A stretch of 53,041 nucleotides of DNA, taken from NCBI GenBank assembly GCA_013821985.1, contig PNJQ01000017.1:1-53041 (forward strand), given 5' to 3'. The notes beneath the pieces are model-generated. The model did not search any database. It was not told where the DNA came from and saw nothing but the letters and a program-made list of their open reading frames with translations. Origin of the DNA: Opitutus sp. Its GTDB lineage: Bacteria; Verrucomicrobiota; Verrucomicrobiia; Opitutales; Opitutaceae. This document shows positions 32,022-40,625 of the stretch, in pieces. Each line of letters opens with the position of its first letter. The first letter of the stretch is position 1. The position numbers were made by a program, and so were the translations under genes.

Positions 32022-32437
32022 ACGAGCCCGCGATCAGCTTTCAGCTTTCAGCGATCAGCGCCGGCAAAGTGCAGAGCCTCGGCATCGCGCTCGATGCGCT
32101 AGCCATTTTGATTTTCGCCGTCGCGGCCGTGACCGTCGCGCCGGCGGAAGCCCTCGGCCCGCCGGTGGTTCCTTCATATCCCATCTGCGGTGCAACGTCG
32201 TCGAACCCGGCATCGATCCGGTCCTGTGTGACTCCGTCCACCTTCGCCGCCAGAGAAGCCGAGGCTTCGCCTTTGGAACTTGTCCCTTGCCACTTGAAAC
32301 TTCCGGCGCCCCGCGCCGGCTTTGGGGTTCTGCTTGTTGTGCAAAGCGCCGGCGGTCGCAGGGGTGCGGCCGCCGGCAACCCGCCTTCGCTCTCCGAGCT
32401 ACGGCGCGGCAAGTCCCCGCAGGAGGCCCATGCATGA
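32018..32437 (+). CDS. Doubtful prophage ORF built partly of tandem repeats
   Basis: 139 residues if translated from the GTG at 32018, which overlaps the previous stop; the ORF ends inside the ATG of the gp27-like gene. It has one possible membrane helix (LGIALDALAILIFAVAAVTV). The remainder is low-complexity and contains two 7-bp arrays (32030-32057 and 32275-32302). The middle and end read more like decayed intergenic DNA than a folded protein, so the true product may be much shorter or absent. Confidence 0.35.
   Translation: MNEPAISFQLSAISAGKVQSLGIALDALAILIFAVAAVTVAPAEALGPPVVPSYPICGATSSNPASIRSCVTPSTFAAREAEASPLELVPCHLKLPAPRAGFGVLLVVQSAGGRRGAAAGNPPSLSELRRGKSPQEAHA
32030..32057 (+). repeat. 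Degenerate 7-bp tandem array (prophage)
   Basis: Units GCGATCA, GCTTTCA, GCTTTCA, GCGATCA, starting nine bases after a stop codon. Confidence 0.85.
32275..32302 (+). repeat. Degenerate 7-bp tandem array (prophage)
   Basis: Units GGAACTT, GTCCCTT, GCCACTT, GAAACTT (pattern NNNNCTT), the same words in reverse orientation as the host array at 4845-4872. Confidence 0.8.
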
Positions 32438-32949
32438 AGGTGCGCTCCGACTCCAAACTGAAGACGCTGCCGGACGCGCTCCAGGAAGCGTTCTTCCAGA
32501 AGCTGCGCAGCACGTCCGTCGCGAAGGCGCTCGCCTGGCTCGCGGAAAAGCACGACGTGCAATCCTCGCCGGCTGCGGCCTCGGAGTTCTTCTCCTGGTA
32601 TCCGCGCAGCTGCACGCTGCGGATGGCCGCGTCGACCTCGACGCAGCTGGAGCAGACGCTGCGCAAGATGCCCGAGCTGAAGGTGACGGCCGAGCAGGCG
32701 GCGAAGGTCGCGCAGATCAATTTCGAGATTCAGGCCGCGCAGGATCGCGACCCGGCACTGTTCACCGCGCTGCGCCGCGGCGAACTGGAGAGCCAGCGCC
32801 TGCAGCTCGAGCGCGAGAAGTTCGAGCACACAAAAAAGACCGACGCGGAGAAAGGCCTTGAAGCCTTGCACGCGGAGATCAAGGGCAACGCGGAAGCCTT
32901 GAAACATTTCGAGGCGATGAAAGCCGCGCTGCGCAAGGGAGGCAACTGA
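32434..32949 (+). CDS. DUF3486 / Mu gp27-like protein (small terminase candidate)
   Basis: 171 residues after a clear AGGAGG site. The N-terminal part is KTLPDALQEAFFQKLRSTSV, then AKALAWLAEKHDV, which reads as a helix-turn-helix. The rest is helical with a coiled coil (GELESQRLQLEREKFEHTKK). This matches the Mu gp27/DUF3486 family, thought to act as the small packaging subunit. It ends in TGATG at the large terminase start, the same order as Mu gp27-gp28. Confidence 0.82.
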   Translation: MKVRSDSKLKTLPDALQEAFFQKLRSTSVAKALAWLAEKHDVQSSPAAASEFFSWYPRSCTLRMAASTSTQLEQTLRKMPELKVTAEQAAKVAQINFEIQAAQDRDPALFTALRRGELESQRLQLEREKFEHTKKTDAEKGLEALHAEIKGNAEALKHFEAMKAALRKGGN

Positions 32950-35078
32950 TGGTCGCAATGCGCGCCCAGTCCGCCGTCGACAAGCTCGACGCCATGATCT
33001 CGCCGCAAGCCGTGGCGGGCATCCCGCGCGTCGCGACGTTTCACCAGTTTCTCCTCGAGGTGATGCGCGTGAAGCTGATGTCGGCCGCGGACGCCGGCAC
33101 GTATGGCCCTTACACGTTCGAAGGCCGCGCCGCGCTCGAGGAGGTCGTGCACCTCATTGATCACATCCTCGGCTCCGAGACGGGCGTGCGGCTGAAGGAT
33201 GCAAAGCTCGGCCTCGCTGGCGGCGCGCAGTTCGGCAAGACCACGCTCGAGCTGGCGCTCGCGGCGTTCGTCTCCGCGGTCAAGTTTCTCAACCCGATCG
33301 TCTACCTGCCCGACGACGGCCTGGCGGACGGCATCGTCGACGCGAAGTTTCGGCCCGACGTGCTCGATCAGATCCCGTGGTGCGCCGCGATGACGAAGGT
33401 CGGCCGCTCGGTCAACGAGTCCGGCAAAGCCGTGAACACGAAAGGCGCGTTCCTCGTCACCGACGGAAAGCGCAAAGCCGTCGGAATGTTCCGCGGCCTG
33501 CAAAAACCGCCGACGACTTTCTCGGCCGACGTCGTGATCGAGGACGAGAAGGACGACATCAAACCCGCGATGGCGAAGTTCGCCTCCGGCCGCATGACGG
33601 TGTCGCAGCTGCGCTTTCACCTGGAGATCGGCACGCAGCGCGTGCACGGCGCCGGGCAAAACAAGGTCTGGAAGAACGGAACGCAGGGCGTCGTGCTCCT
33701 CGCCTCGCGAGACGTGCGCGATGCGCTCGACGAGAAACGCTACGTCAAGACGCTCGGCCGTCACCGCTACGTCACCGAGCAGCCCGCCGGCTTCATCAAT
33801 CCCGAGGAGGCGTGGCCGCAGATCTGCCGCTGCGCCGTCACCGGCAAGCCGCGCATTGACGATCCCGTGCTCGGCTACGAGGGCGACTTCCGCCGGCCCG
33901 GCTCCGAGACGGTCGTCGCCACGTATCAGCCCGGCCTCGTGTTTTACTACGCGCACCCGATCACGGGCGAGCCGCTCGATTGCGAGCGCCCGATCTGGCA
34001 CCACCGCGCGCCGGGCAAGATCGCGATGCAGCAATTCACTTTCCGCGTCGCGCAGATCGGCACGCTCGCGATCGATCTTCAGCAGATCGTCGCGCACTGG
34101 ACGCGCGCCGTCGGCGATGCCGAGGAGATGGTGACTTTCAACTGCGACCGCCGCGCCATGCCGAAGAGCGCCGCGCAGGCGCTCACGCCCGAGGTGCTCG
34201 CGCGCTCGCGCACCACCGGCAACTTTTTCTTCGGCGAACGCCGCGCCACCGCGCCGCGCTTCGGCGGCTTGGATATGGGCGACCTCTGCTGGTATATCTG
34301 CCGCGAAACGCAGAGCCAGGGCGACAAGCGCCTGGTCAACGCCGCGCAGATCGCGCTCGGCGACGTGGTCGGCCGCGTCTCCACGCTTTTCCAGACTGAC
34401 GCCATCACGACGCTGTTCATCGATGAGCGTCCGGCGGTGAGCGAGGCGCGCGCCCTCGCGCTCGTGTTGAACGGCCTCACGGATCTCGACCGCTGGCCGT
34501 CGATCGACTTCCGCAGCCGCGAGGCGCACGTGGCTCTGCCCGGCGGCCTCACGTGGGACGGCCGCAATCAGCGCTGGCTCGGCCTGAAGTGCGCCGTCGT
34601 GCGGTTCACGAAGAACCAACTCGGCGCCGGCATCGAGCAAGGCGCGGCGGAGTTCCAGGAGGGCGGCCTGACGAAGTTTGTGCCGATGATCGCCTGCAAT
34701 CGCTTCGAGACGATCGACCGCGTCGTGCGCGAATTCCTGACGCCGACGGAGAACGTGATCGAAGTCGTGCGCACGATCGAGGGCCGCAACGCCGTCCGCA
34801 CCGAGCCCGCCATGCGCCTGCCGCGCCGCGATCCCGGCTCGCCCGGCATCCTCGAGGTGGTCGAGACGCACTTCCTGGCCGGCTCGCAGCGCGTGAAGGA
34901 CGACAAGACGGGCGAGGTCGGCGAATACGTCGACGGCCTGGATAACCATTTCCTGTTCGCCAACGGCTACAGCGCCCTGGCCGAGACGATCGGCGGCACA
35001 GGCAAGGCGGTGCCGTTTGCCGCGGCCCGCGTGCCGCGCGCCTCGGCCGACCGCGAAACCAAATGGGAGGCAATTTGA
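32949..35078 (+). CDS. Terminase large subunit (Mu gp28-like)
   Basis: 709 residues. A Walker-A-like GGAQFGKTT (91-99), an acidic Walker-B-like VVIEDEKDD near 195-203, and a nuclease-type start FGGLDMGDLCWYI around 438-450 give the ATPase-plus-nuclease layout of packaging motors. It would translocate DNA into the prohead and, as in other transposable phages, cut headful lengths that include flanking host DNA. The start overlaps the gp27-like stop by one base. At 709 residues it is longer than Mu gp28 (about 550). Confidence 0.88.
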   Translation: MVAMRAQSAVDKLDAMISPQAVAGIPRVATFHQFLLEVMRVKLMSAADAGTYGPYTFEGRAALEEVVHLIDHILGSETGVRLKDAKLGLAGGAQFGKTTLELALAAFVSAVKFLNPIVYLPDDGLADGIVDAKFRPDVLDQIPWCAAMTKVGRSVNESGKAVNTKGAFLVTDGKRKAVGMFRGLQKPPTTFSADVVIEDEKDDIKPAMAKFASGRMTVSQLRFHLEIGTQRVHGAGQNKVWKNGTQGVVLLASRDVRDALDEKRYVKTLGRHRYVTEQPAGFINPEEAWPQICRCAVTGKPRIDDPVLGYEGDFRRPGSETVVATYQPGLVFYYAHPITGEPLDCERPIWHHRAPGKIAMQQFTFRVAQIGTLAIDLQQIVAHWTRAVGDAEEMVTFNCDRRAMPKSAAQALTPEVLARSRTTGNFFFGERRATAPRFGGLDMGDLCWYICRETQSQGDKRLVNAAQIALGDVVGRVSTLFQTDAITTLFIDERPAVSEARALALVLNGLTDLDRWPSIDFRSREAHVALPGGLTWDGRNQRWLGLKCAVVRFTKNQLGAGIEQGAAEFQEGGLTKFVPMIACNRFETIDRVVREFLTPTENVIEVVRTIEGRNAVRTEPAMRLPRRDPGSPGILEVVETHFLAGSQRVKDDKTGEVGEYVDGLDNHFLFANGYSALAETIGGTGKAVPFAAARVPRASADRETKWEAI

Positions 35079-35251
35079 GCACGAAAATCGGCCAGCTTGA
35101 AATTTTGCGTTATACGCGCTGGGGCGGTTTTGCGCCCCATGACCCGCGAAATTGTAAAAGAACGCTGTGCGTTCGTTTGCAACGGCGTTGCAAAGCCTCC
35201 CTTGGGGCTGGTCAGGAGTTCGCCGGACGCCCGGCAGGAGGGACCGTCTGA
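35075..35251 (+). CDS. Possible small ORF between terminase and portal genes
   Basis: 58 residues from a TTG at 35075 that overlaps the terminase stop (TTGA), behind GGGAGGCAA. It ends in TGATG at the portal start. The coupling at both ends is good, but the sequence is Arg/Cys-rich without an obvious fold and spans three strong hairpins, so the DNA or RNA structure may be what matters. Confidence 0.35.
   Translation: MSTKIGQLEILRYTRWGGFAPHDPRNCKRTLCVRLQRRCKASLGAGQEFAGRPAGGTV
35120..35194. promoter_or_regulatory. Three consecutive hairpins between terminase and portal genes
   Basis: TGGGGCG/CGCCCCA with a 6-base loop (35120-35139), GAACGC/GCGTTC with a 3-base loop (35160-35174), and TTTGCAACG/CGTTGCAAA around one central base (35176-35194). 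All stems are perfect. The element lies about 0.8 kb from the midpoint of the prophage. Confidence 0.55.
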
Positions 35252-36825
35252 TGGCCCGCACCTCCAAGTCCCCCGCCTCGAAGGTCAGCGCCCAGCGCGC
35301 CCGGCTCTTCAAGCTCCTCTTCGCCAACCCGGTTTCCGGCCTCACGCCGGCGCGCCTAGTCAGCTACCTCAACGCATTTTCGCGGGGCGAGCTGCGCTCG
35401 GCCGTGCTCCTCTGGCAGCAGATCCTCGAGCGCGACGACATGATCAAGCCCTGCGACGGCAAGCGCCGCCGCGCCGTCGCCAGCCTCAAGTGGGAGATCC
35501 TGCCGGTCGACGATTCCGAGCAGGCCAAGGCGCACAAGGAAGCGCTCGAGCATTTCTACAACAACCTCACCGCCTTCGACGGCCTGAACGAAATGGAGCG
35601 CGGCGGCGTGCGCCAGCTCATCAAGCAGATGATGACGGCCGTCGCCATGCGCTACGCCGTCCACGAAATCATCTGGCAGCCCGGCGCGCCCGGCGGTCTC
35701 ACCGCGCAGTTCAAGTTTCTCCCGCTCCAGTTTTTCGAGAACAAGACCGGCAAGCTCCGCTTCCTCCTGGAAGACCACGCCACCGACGGCGTGGATCTCG
35801 ACGAACACTTCGGCGAGGGCAACTGGATGTGCAACGCCGGCGAGGGCCTGATGTTCGCCGCGAGCATCGCTTACCTGTTCAAGACGCCGACCGGCCTCAA
35901 GGCGTGGGTGACCTTCATCGAAAAATTCGGCGTGCCCGGCCTGCACGCCTCCACGTCGGCGCAAAAAGATTCGCCGGAGTGGGACGCGCTGGTCGAGGCA
36001 GTCAGCGGCTTCGGCGAGGATCTGGCGCTCGTCACGAACGACGGCGCGAAGATCACGCCGCTCGAAATCAAAAGCGCCGGCGGCTCGCCGCACGCCTCAC
36101 TCGTCGACCGCATGGACCGCGCGCTCTCGCGCCTCTGGATGGGCGGCGATCTCGCCACGATGGCGAAAGGCGAGGGCGCCGTCGGCTCCCAGCCGCAGAG
36201 CGACGATCTCGACAAGCTCCAGGAAGACGACACGGCCGGCATCAGCGACGCGCTCCAGGAATACGTCGACGTGCAGGTGATCCGTCAGCGTTTCGGCGAC
36301 GTCGCGCCGCTCGCGTATTTCCAACTCAACCCGCCCGCGCGCGTGGACATCGATCGCGAGCGCGCGACCGACGAGTTCCTCATGGGTGCCGGCGTGCCCG
36401 TCGGCAAGAAGCAGCTCATGCAGCGCTACGGCCGCGCCGAGCCCGCCGCCGGCGACGAGCTGGCGACGCCGCCGGCGTCGCCAGCCCTGAGCCTGTCGAA
36501 CGGGCTGCCCAATCCGTTCGCGGCTCGTGCCGCCAATGAGCGCACGCGCTTCGAGCAAACCTTCCGCGCCGATGCGCTGAAGGAATTGAGCGAAGCCCAG
36601 GCGAAGGCGCTGCGCCCGCTCGTCGATCGCCTCAACGCCATCCTCGCGCTGCCCGACGACAAGATCGACGGCGCGCTCGAGGCGCTGAAGCGCGACCTCC
36701 CGCGCCTCAACCGCGAAGTGCTCAAGGACGCGCAGACGCAGCTCGCCTTCGAGAAGATCCTTTCCGCCACGCTCGTCTCCGGTGCCACGGAGGCGCGCCA
36801 GAAAATTCAATCCGCCACGAAATGA
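35251..36825 (+). CDS. Portal protein (DUF935, Mu gp29-like)
   Basis: 524 residues from the ATG at 35251, behind AGGAGGGA. The order of conserved parts fits DUF935: LWQQILERDDMIKPCDGKRR, VASLKWEILPVDDSE, AVAMRYAVHEIIWQPGAPGG, and the KAWVTFIEKFGVPG segment. It should form the dodecameric portal through which DNA enters the head. It follows the terminase as in Mu. A helical C-terminal domain (about 430-520) may bind scaffold. It ends in ATGA with the protease gene. Confidence 0.9.
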   Translation: MARTSKSPASKVSAQRARLFKLLFANPVSGLTPARLVSYLNAFSRGELRSAVLLWQQILERDDMIKPCDGKRRRAVASLKWEILPVDDSEQAKAHKEALEHFYNNLTAFDGLNEMERGGVRQLIKQMMTAVAMRYAVHEIIWQPGAPGGLTAQFKFLPLQFFENKTGKLRFLLEDHATDGVDLDEHFGEGNWMCNAGEGLMFAASIAYLFKTPTGLKAWVTFIEKFGVPGLHASTSAQKDSPEWDALVEAVSGFGEDLALVTNDGAKITPLEIKSAGGSPHASLVDRMDRALSRLWMGGDLATMAKGEGAVGSQPQSDDLDKLQEDDTAGISDALQEYVDVQVIRQRFGDVAPLAYFQLNPPARVDIDRERATDEFLMGAGVPVGKKQLMQRYGRAEPAAGDELATPPASPALSLSNGLPNPFAARAANERTRFEQTFRADALKELSEAQAKALRPLVDRLNAILALPDDKIDGALEALKRDLPRLNREVLKDAQTQLAFEKILSATLVSGATEARQKIQSATK

Positions 36826-38042
36826 AAAACTTCCTCCGCTTCCTCTGCGCTCTCTGCGGCCTCCGCGTTGAATCTCTCACCCGCGCCGTCAACGACGCCG
36901 CGCCGGCGCTTCAGCGCCTGGTCAACGCGTGCAACGTCGCCTTCGACGGCAAATCCGAATGGACCGAGATCAAATACGGCGTCTATCCGAACGCCGTCGG
37001 CCTCCAGGTGTTCGATCGCGCCGCGGCCGAGGCAATCGTCTCCGCGTTCAACGATCGCGCGAACCGCATCGCGCAGATGTTCCGCGGCGAGCCGATCTAC
37101 GTCGGCCATCCCGACGACGAAGCCTGGAAGCGCGCGAATCCCGGCATCCACGCGCAAGCCGTCGGGCGCATCCGCGAAGTGCAGGCCACCGACACCGGCC
37201 TGCGCCTGCGTCTCGCCTACAACGACGAAGGCACGCGCCTGGTCGGCGGCGATGCGCCCGCGTTCACGTCGTTCTCCCCGAACTGGGGCATGCTCCCGAC
37301 CACGCACCAGGGCCGCAAAGCGTTCCGCCCGGTGCAGCTCCTTTCCATCGGCCTCACCAATCAACCCAACATCCCCGGCACCTACATCGGCCTGAACGAG
37401 AAGCTGCCGGATGAAACTCCCACCGAAAATCCCGTCATGAAAAACTACATCATCGCCCTCCTCGCGGCCCTCGGCCGCCCGGTCGCGAACGCCGCCACCG
37501 TCACCGACGAGCAGCTCGCCTCCGCCGTCAACGAAGCGGTGCCCGTCGCCACGAAGTTCGTGGCCGACGCCGGCCAGCTCGCCACCGCCGTCAACGAAAA
37601 GACCACGCTCACCGCGCAGCTCACCAGCACTCAATCGCAGGCGCAGACCGCGATCAACGAAGCCGCGACGCTCCGCACGCAGCTCGCCACGGAGCGCACC
37701 GCCCGCGCCGGCGTCGTGATCACGACCGCCATCAACGAAGGCCGCCTCACGGAAGCGCAGCGCCCCGAGTGGCTCGGCAAGTTCACCGCCCAGGGCGCGG
37801 ACTTCGCCGCCATCGAAGGCGAACTCGGCAAGCTCAAGAAAGCCGTGAACACGCAGAGCAAGGCCGACGTCGGCGCGCGCCGCGGCGCGACCACCTCGCC
37901 TGAGGCGAAGCAGCGCATCACCGCGATCAACGAAGCGATCACGAAGAAAATGACCGCGGCGAGCTGCGATCGCATCACCGCTTACAACGCGCTCCGCACC
38001 GAACAGCCGGAGCTTTTCACCAACGACAAGAGCAACGCCTGA
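36822..38042 (+). CDS. Head protease/scaffold (Mu gpI-like) with nested scaffold start
   Basis: 406 residues. The N-terminal half (about 40-200) is a Mu I-type protease: WTEIKYGVYPNAVGLQVFDR, GEPIYVGHPDD and SFSPNWGMLP. The C-terminal half is Ala/Thr-rich and helical (QLTSTQSQAQTAINEAATLR) and contains TEAQRPEWLGKF, typical of scaffolds. An in-frame ATG at 37437 (MKNYIIALLAALGRPVANAA) could give a separate scaffold of about 201 residues, as Mu gene Z is nested in gene I. It would process and shape the prohead. Confidence 0.85.
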   Translation: MKNFLRFLCALCGLRVESLTRAVNDAAPALQRLVNACNVAFDGKSEWTEIKYGVYPNAVGLQVFDRAAAEAIVSAFNDRANRIAQMFRGEPIYVGHPDDEAWKRANPGIHAQAVGRIREVQATDTGLRLRLAYNDEGTRLVGGDAPAFTSFSPNWGMLPTTHQGRKAFRPVQLLSIGLTNQPNIPGTYIGLNEKLPDETPTENPVMKNYIIALLAALGRPVANAATVTDEQLASAVNEAVPVATKFVADAGQLATAVNEKTTLTAQLTSTQSQAQTAINEAATLRTQLATERTARAGVVITTAINEGRLTEAQRPEWLGKFTAQGADFAAIEGELGKLKKAVNTQSKADVGARRGATTSPEAKQRITAINEAITKKMTAASCDRITAYNALRTEQPELFTNDKSNA

Positions 38043-38106
38043 GCGGCTCGCCGTTTTTTTTCCCACCGAATTCCCACCCATCCAACTCACCTCCATCCAA
38101 CTCAGC

Positions 38107-38841
38107 ATGAAAAAGATTCTGTCTTTCATCATCCTCGCAGTCGGCCTCGTGATCGGTGCGCTCTCCGCGCCCGAAGCGACGCTGAACGTGCTCCTTGTCT
38201 CCGCGCTCTGCGCGGGCGCGATCTACGCAGTCGCCAATCACAATCGCTCGATGCGCCGCTCGCGGCTCGTCGGCGCCATCAACACGCTGCCGGCAAACTG
38301 GGGCACGCACGAGAACGGCAAAAGCTACTTCGCCACTGCGGCTGTCGCGACTCGGTTCCTGCTCGGCAAGATCGGTGCGGATAAAAACCACATCGCCGCC
38401 GTTGCAGCCACTTCCGACGAGCCGATCTGCGTCATGACCGACGAGGCCGGCGCCGCTGAAGATCCGATCGGCGTCGAGTTTCTCGCGCTCACGAATCGCA
38501 CGCTGCCCGTCGTGGCCGGCGTTGCGATCACGCTCGGTGCCGATCTCTACGCCCTCGCTTCCGGCAAGGTCGGCATCAAGCCCACCGCGGCCGGCACTTA
38601 CTGGAAAGTCGGCAAGGCTCTCGAGCCCGCGGACGCCGACGGCGACGTGATCGAGATGCTGCCGCAACGCCCGCGCAAGCTGATCGTCGTCTCCGCTCTC
38701 GCCAGCGCCAACGGCGCCCTGGCCGCCGCCACCGCCGATGTCGCGGCGCAAGCGGTCGAAACCGAAAAGCTCGGTGACGACGTCCGCAAGATCGCCGCCG
38801 CGCTCGACCTCGACGCGGACGTCGCGCTCGCGACCACGTAA
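38107..38841 (+). CDS. Capsid decoration (cement)-like protein with membrane-like N-terminus
   Basis: 244 residues. Residues about 70-210 look like a small capsid cement protein (DUF2190-like): VATRFLLGKIG, ITLGADLYALASGKVGIKPT, then AAGTYWKVGKALEPADADG. The N-terminus is unusual: two hydrophobic helices (ILSFIILAVGLVIGALSA and VLLVSALCAGAIYAVA) that a head protein would not need. An internal ATG at 38251 (MRRSRLVGAINTLPANWGTH) would give a conventional decoration protein, so the longer start may be wrong or the helices may be a recent fusion. It lies between scaffold and capsid genes, as expected. Confidence 0.72.
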   Translation: MKKILSFIILAVGLVIGALSAPEATLNVLLVSALCAGAIYAVANHNRSMRRSRLVGAINTLPANWGTHENGKSYFATAAVATRFLLGKIGADKNHIAAVAATSDEPICVMTDEAGAAEDPIGVEFLALTNRTLPVVAGVAITLGADLYALASGKVGIKPTAAGTYWKVGKALEPADADGDVIEMLPQRPRKLIVVSALASANGALAAATADVAAQAVETEKLGDDVRKIAAALDLDADVALATT

Positions 38842-38879
38842 TCGATCCAACCCTCACCTCCACTCAACTAAAGAAAATC

Positions 38880-39929
38880 ATGAAATCCATTCGTCTCGGC
38901 AACGGTAGCGTTGCCCTCGCGCGCGGCGGCAAGGTTGCCGCCGCCGCCATGCTCGCGGCCGGTCAGCTCATGGGCTTCGAGCCCATCGCGCCCGATCTCG
39001 GCGTCGGTCTCAACCCCGCCGGCGTCATCTGCGCCGCCAACGAGTCTCGCTTCACGAGCGCGAACTACTCCGAAGCTCTCACCGCCCTCACGGTCGGCTG
39101 GAAGGATCCGGAGAACGTCGACGCCATCGTCCAGCGCCTCTTCCCAGAAGTCGAAGTTTCGCGCCGCTTCGAATTCAAGAAGGCCACCAACGCGCAGGCG
39201 TTCCTGTCCGAAGTGGACGACATGCGCGCGCCCGGTATGCCGTTCAAACGCGTCGAATACTCCGGCTCGTCCGCAAACGAGAAGACGCACAACAAGGGTC
39301 TGACGATCCGCATCGATCACGACGAGGTCGACGACGTTCAGGTTGCGATCGCCCAAGCGATCGAGCGCCTGCAACAGCGCCTCATGCGCAACGAGCTCCG
39401 CCGTGGCATCGCGCTGCTCGAAGCGAACGACGCCACCGCCGGCATCGTGTTCAGCGCGGCCACCAACCCGGACGGCTTGGTCCGTGCGGCGTTGAAGGCC
39501 AGCGCCGACGTCACCGGCGTGCGCCCGAACATCGTCGTTTACGGCGAGGCTGCGATGGACCTGCGCCTCGACGCCTACGAAGACCCGACGCGCGTGAACG
39601 GCGGCAATCGCGCCGAGAAAACGATGCAGCAGCTCGCGCAATACTTCATGGTCGACACCGTCGAAGTCGTGAAGGCGCGCTATCAGTCGAGCGCGACCGC
39701 GAAGTCGCTGATCGTGCCGAGCACCGTCTACGCTTACAGCGCCTACCAGGGCGCGAGCAAAGACGACCCGAGCTCGGTCAAGCGGTTCGTCTCGAAGAGC
39801 CGCAACGGCCAGCGCTTCGGCGTCTACGTGGTCGAGCACGAGAAGTTCACCGACGTCACCGTCGAGTTCTACTCGAACCTCGTCTGCACGGGCCTGGGCA
39901 TCGTCAGCCGCACCGTCACCGCCGCCTAA
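38880..39929 (+). CDS. Major capsid protein
   Basis: 349 residues. The position after protease, scaffold and cement genes and the strong terminator behind it point to the major capsid protein. Sequence features include a long helix region (VQVAIAQAIERLQQRLMRNE), ATNPDGLVRAALKASADVTG, and a C-terminal domain with FGVYVVEHEKFTDVTVEFYS, consistent with an HK97-type fold. The length matches other transposable-phage capsid proteins. The N-terminal 35 residues are basic and hydrophobic and may be removed by the protease. Confidence 0.85.
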   Translation: MKSIRLGNGSVALARGGKVAAAAMLAAGQLMGFEPIAPDLGVGLNPAGVICAANESRFTSANYSEALTALTVGWKDPENVDAIVQRLFPEVEVSRRFEFKKATNAQAFLSEVDDMRAPGMPFKRVEYSGSSANEKTHNKGLTIRIDHDEVDDVQVAIAQAIERLQQRLMRNELRRGIALLEANDATAGIVFSAATNPDGLVRAALKASADVTGVRPNIVVYGEAAMDLRLDAYEDPTRVNGGNRAEKTMQQLAQYFMVDTVEVVKARYQSSATAKSLIVPSTVYAYSAYQGASKDDPSSVKRFVSKSRNGQRFGVYVVEHEKFTDVTVEFYSNLVCTGLGIVSRTVTAA

Positions 39930-39950
39930 GCACCGCGCGTGATTTCTTCG

Positions 39951-39978
39951 AGGCCCGTCCCCACGGGCGGGCCTTTTT
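39951..39978 (+). terminator. Rho-independent terminator after the capsid gene
   Basis: GGCCCGTCC and GGGCGGGCC pair over nine positions (one G-T) with a 4-base loop CCAC, followed by TTTTT. Partial termination here would raise capsid over downstream head genes. Confidence 0.88.
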
Positions 39979-40011
39979 AGAATCCACCGCCGCACGCCGC
40001 ACCGCCCGCTC

Positions 40012-40170
40012 ATGAACCGCCGTCATCACCATCGTTCACCGTCGTCCGCAGAAATGTGGCTCGTCCTGGTGTGCGGACTCCTGCTGACGGCTTTCGCGCT
40101 CGCCCTGCCTTGGCCGGACGTCGCGTCCGCTCCGGGCAATCCAAAATCCGAAATCCAAAATCGAAAATGA
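40012..40170 (+). CDS. Small single-pass membrane peptide
   Basis: 52 residues. A His/Arg-rich start (MNRRHHHRSPSS) precedes one hydrophobic helix (MWLVLVCGLLLTAFALALPW) and a polar tail (NPKSEIQNRK) encoded by a 7-bp array. It overlaps the next start (ATGA). It is too short to assign; a holin-like or membrane-modulating role is possible. Confidence 0.5.
   Translation: MNRRHHHRSPSSAEMWLVLVCGLLLTAFALALPWPDVASAPGNPKSEIQNRK
40138..40165 (+). repeat. Degenerate 7-bp tandem array leading into a start codon
   Basis: Units AATCCAA, AATCCGA, AATCCAA, AATCGAA, directly followed by AATGAG, which contains the start codon (40167) of the next head gene. Confidence 0.85.
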
Positions 40171-40625
40171 GTTGGATCCCCCTCACCGAAGCGAAATTCC
40201 TCGAGCAATGCTCGGGTGCCGAAGTCACGGCCATCAAAGCCTCGGCGCTCGGCACTGCCCAGGGCGAGCCGCTCACGGCCACGATTGCCAAAGTCGTGCA
40301 GGAGGTCCGCGGCTACGTTGCAGCGAACGTGCAGAACAAGCTAGACGACACGCGCACCACGATCCCGCAGGAGCTGGAGGCCGATGCGATCGCCGTCATC
40401 CGTTTCCGCGCGCTCAATCGCCTGCCGGTCAAATCGCTCCTCACCGAGACGCGCGTGCAGGAATACAAGGACGCGCTCCGCAAATTCGAGATGGTCGCCG
40501 CCGGCAAGTTCTCGCTCGAGCAACCCGCGACCGCCTCCGACCAGGTCACCAACACCGGCCCCGCCGTCACCGTCGTGTCGTCCACCACCCGCCGCGCCAC
40601 GCGCGACAAACTCAGCGGACTGTGA
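40167..40625 (+). CDS. Head-completion protein candidate (gp36-like position)
   Basis: 152 residues. SWIPLTEAKFLEQCSGAEVT is followed by a region with DTRTTIPQELEADAIAVIRF, a pattern of the small head-tail connector proteins that follow the major capsid gene in Mu-like phages (DUF1320-type). The start codon sits at the end of a 7-bp array and overlaps the stop of the upstream peptide. It ends in TGATG at the methylase gene. Confidence 0.65.
   Translation: MSWIPLTEAKFLEQCSGAEVTAIKASALGTAQGEPLTATIAKVVQEVRGYVAANVQNKLDDTRTTIPQELEADAIAVIRFRALNRLPVKSLLTETRVQEYKDALRKFEMVAAGKFSLEQPATASDQVTNTGPAVTVVSSTTRRATRDKLSGL

Noticed and set aside
32730..35345. 871-residue minus-strand open frame
   Set aside because: Antisense shadow of the terminase and its neighbours; the plus strand has the coupled packaging genes.
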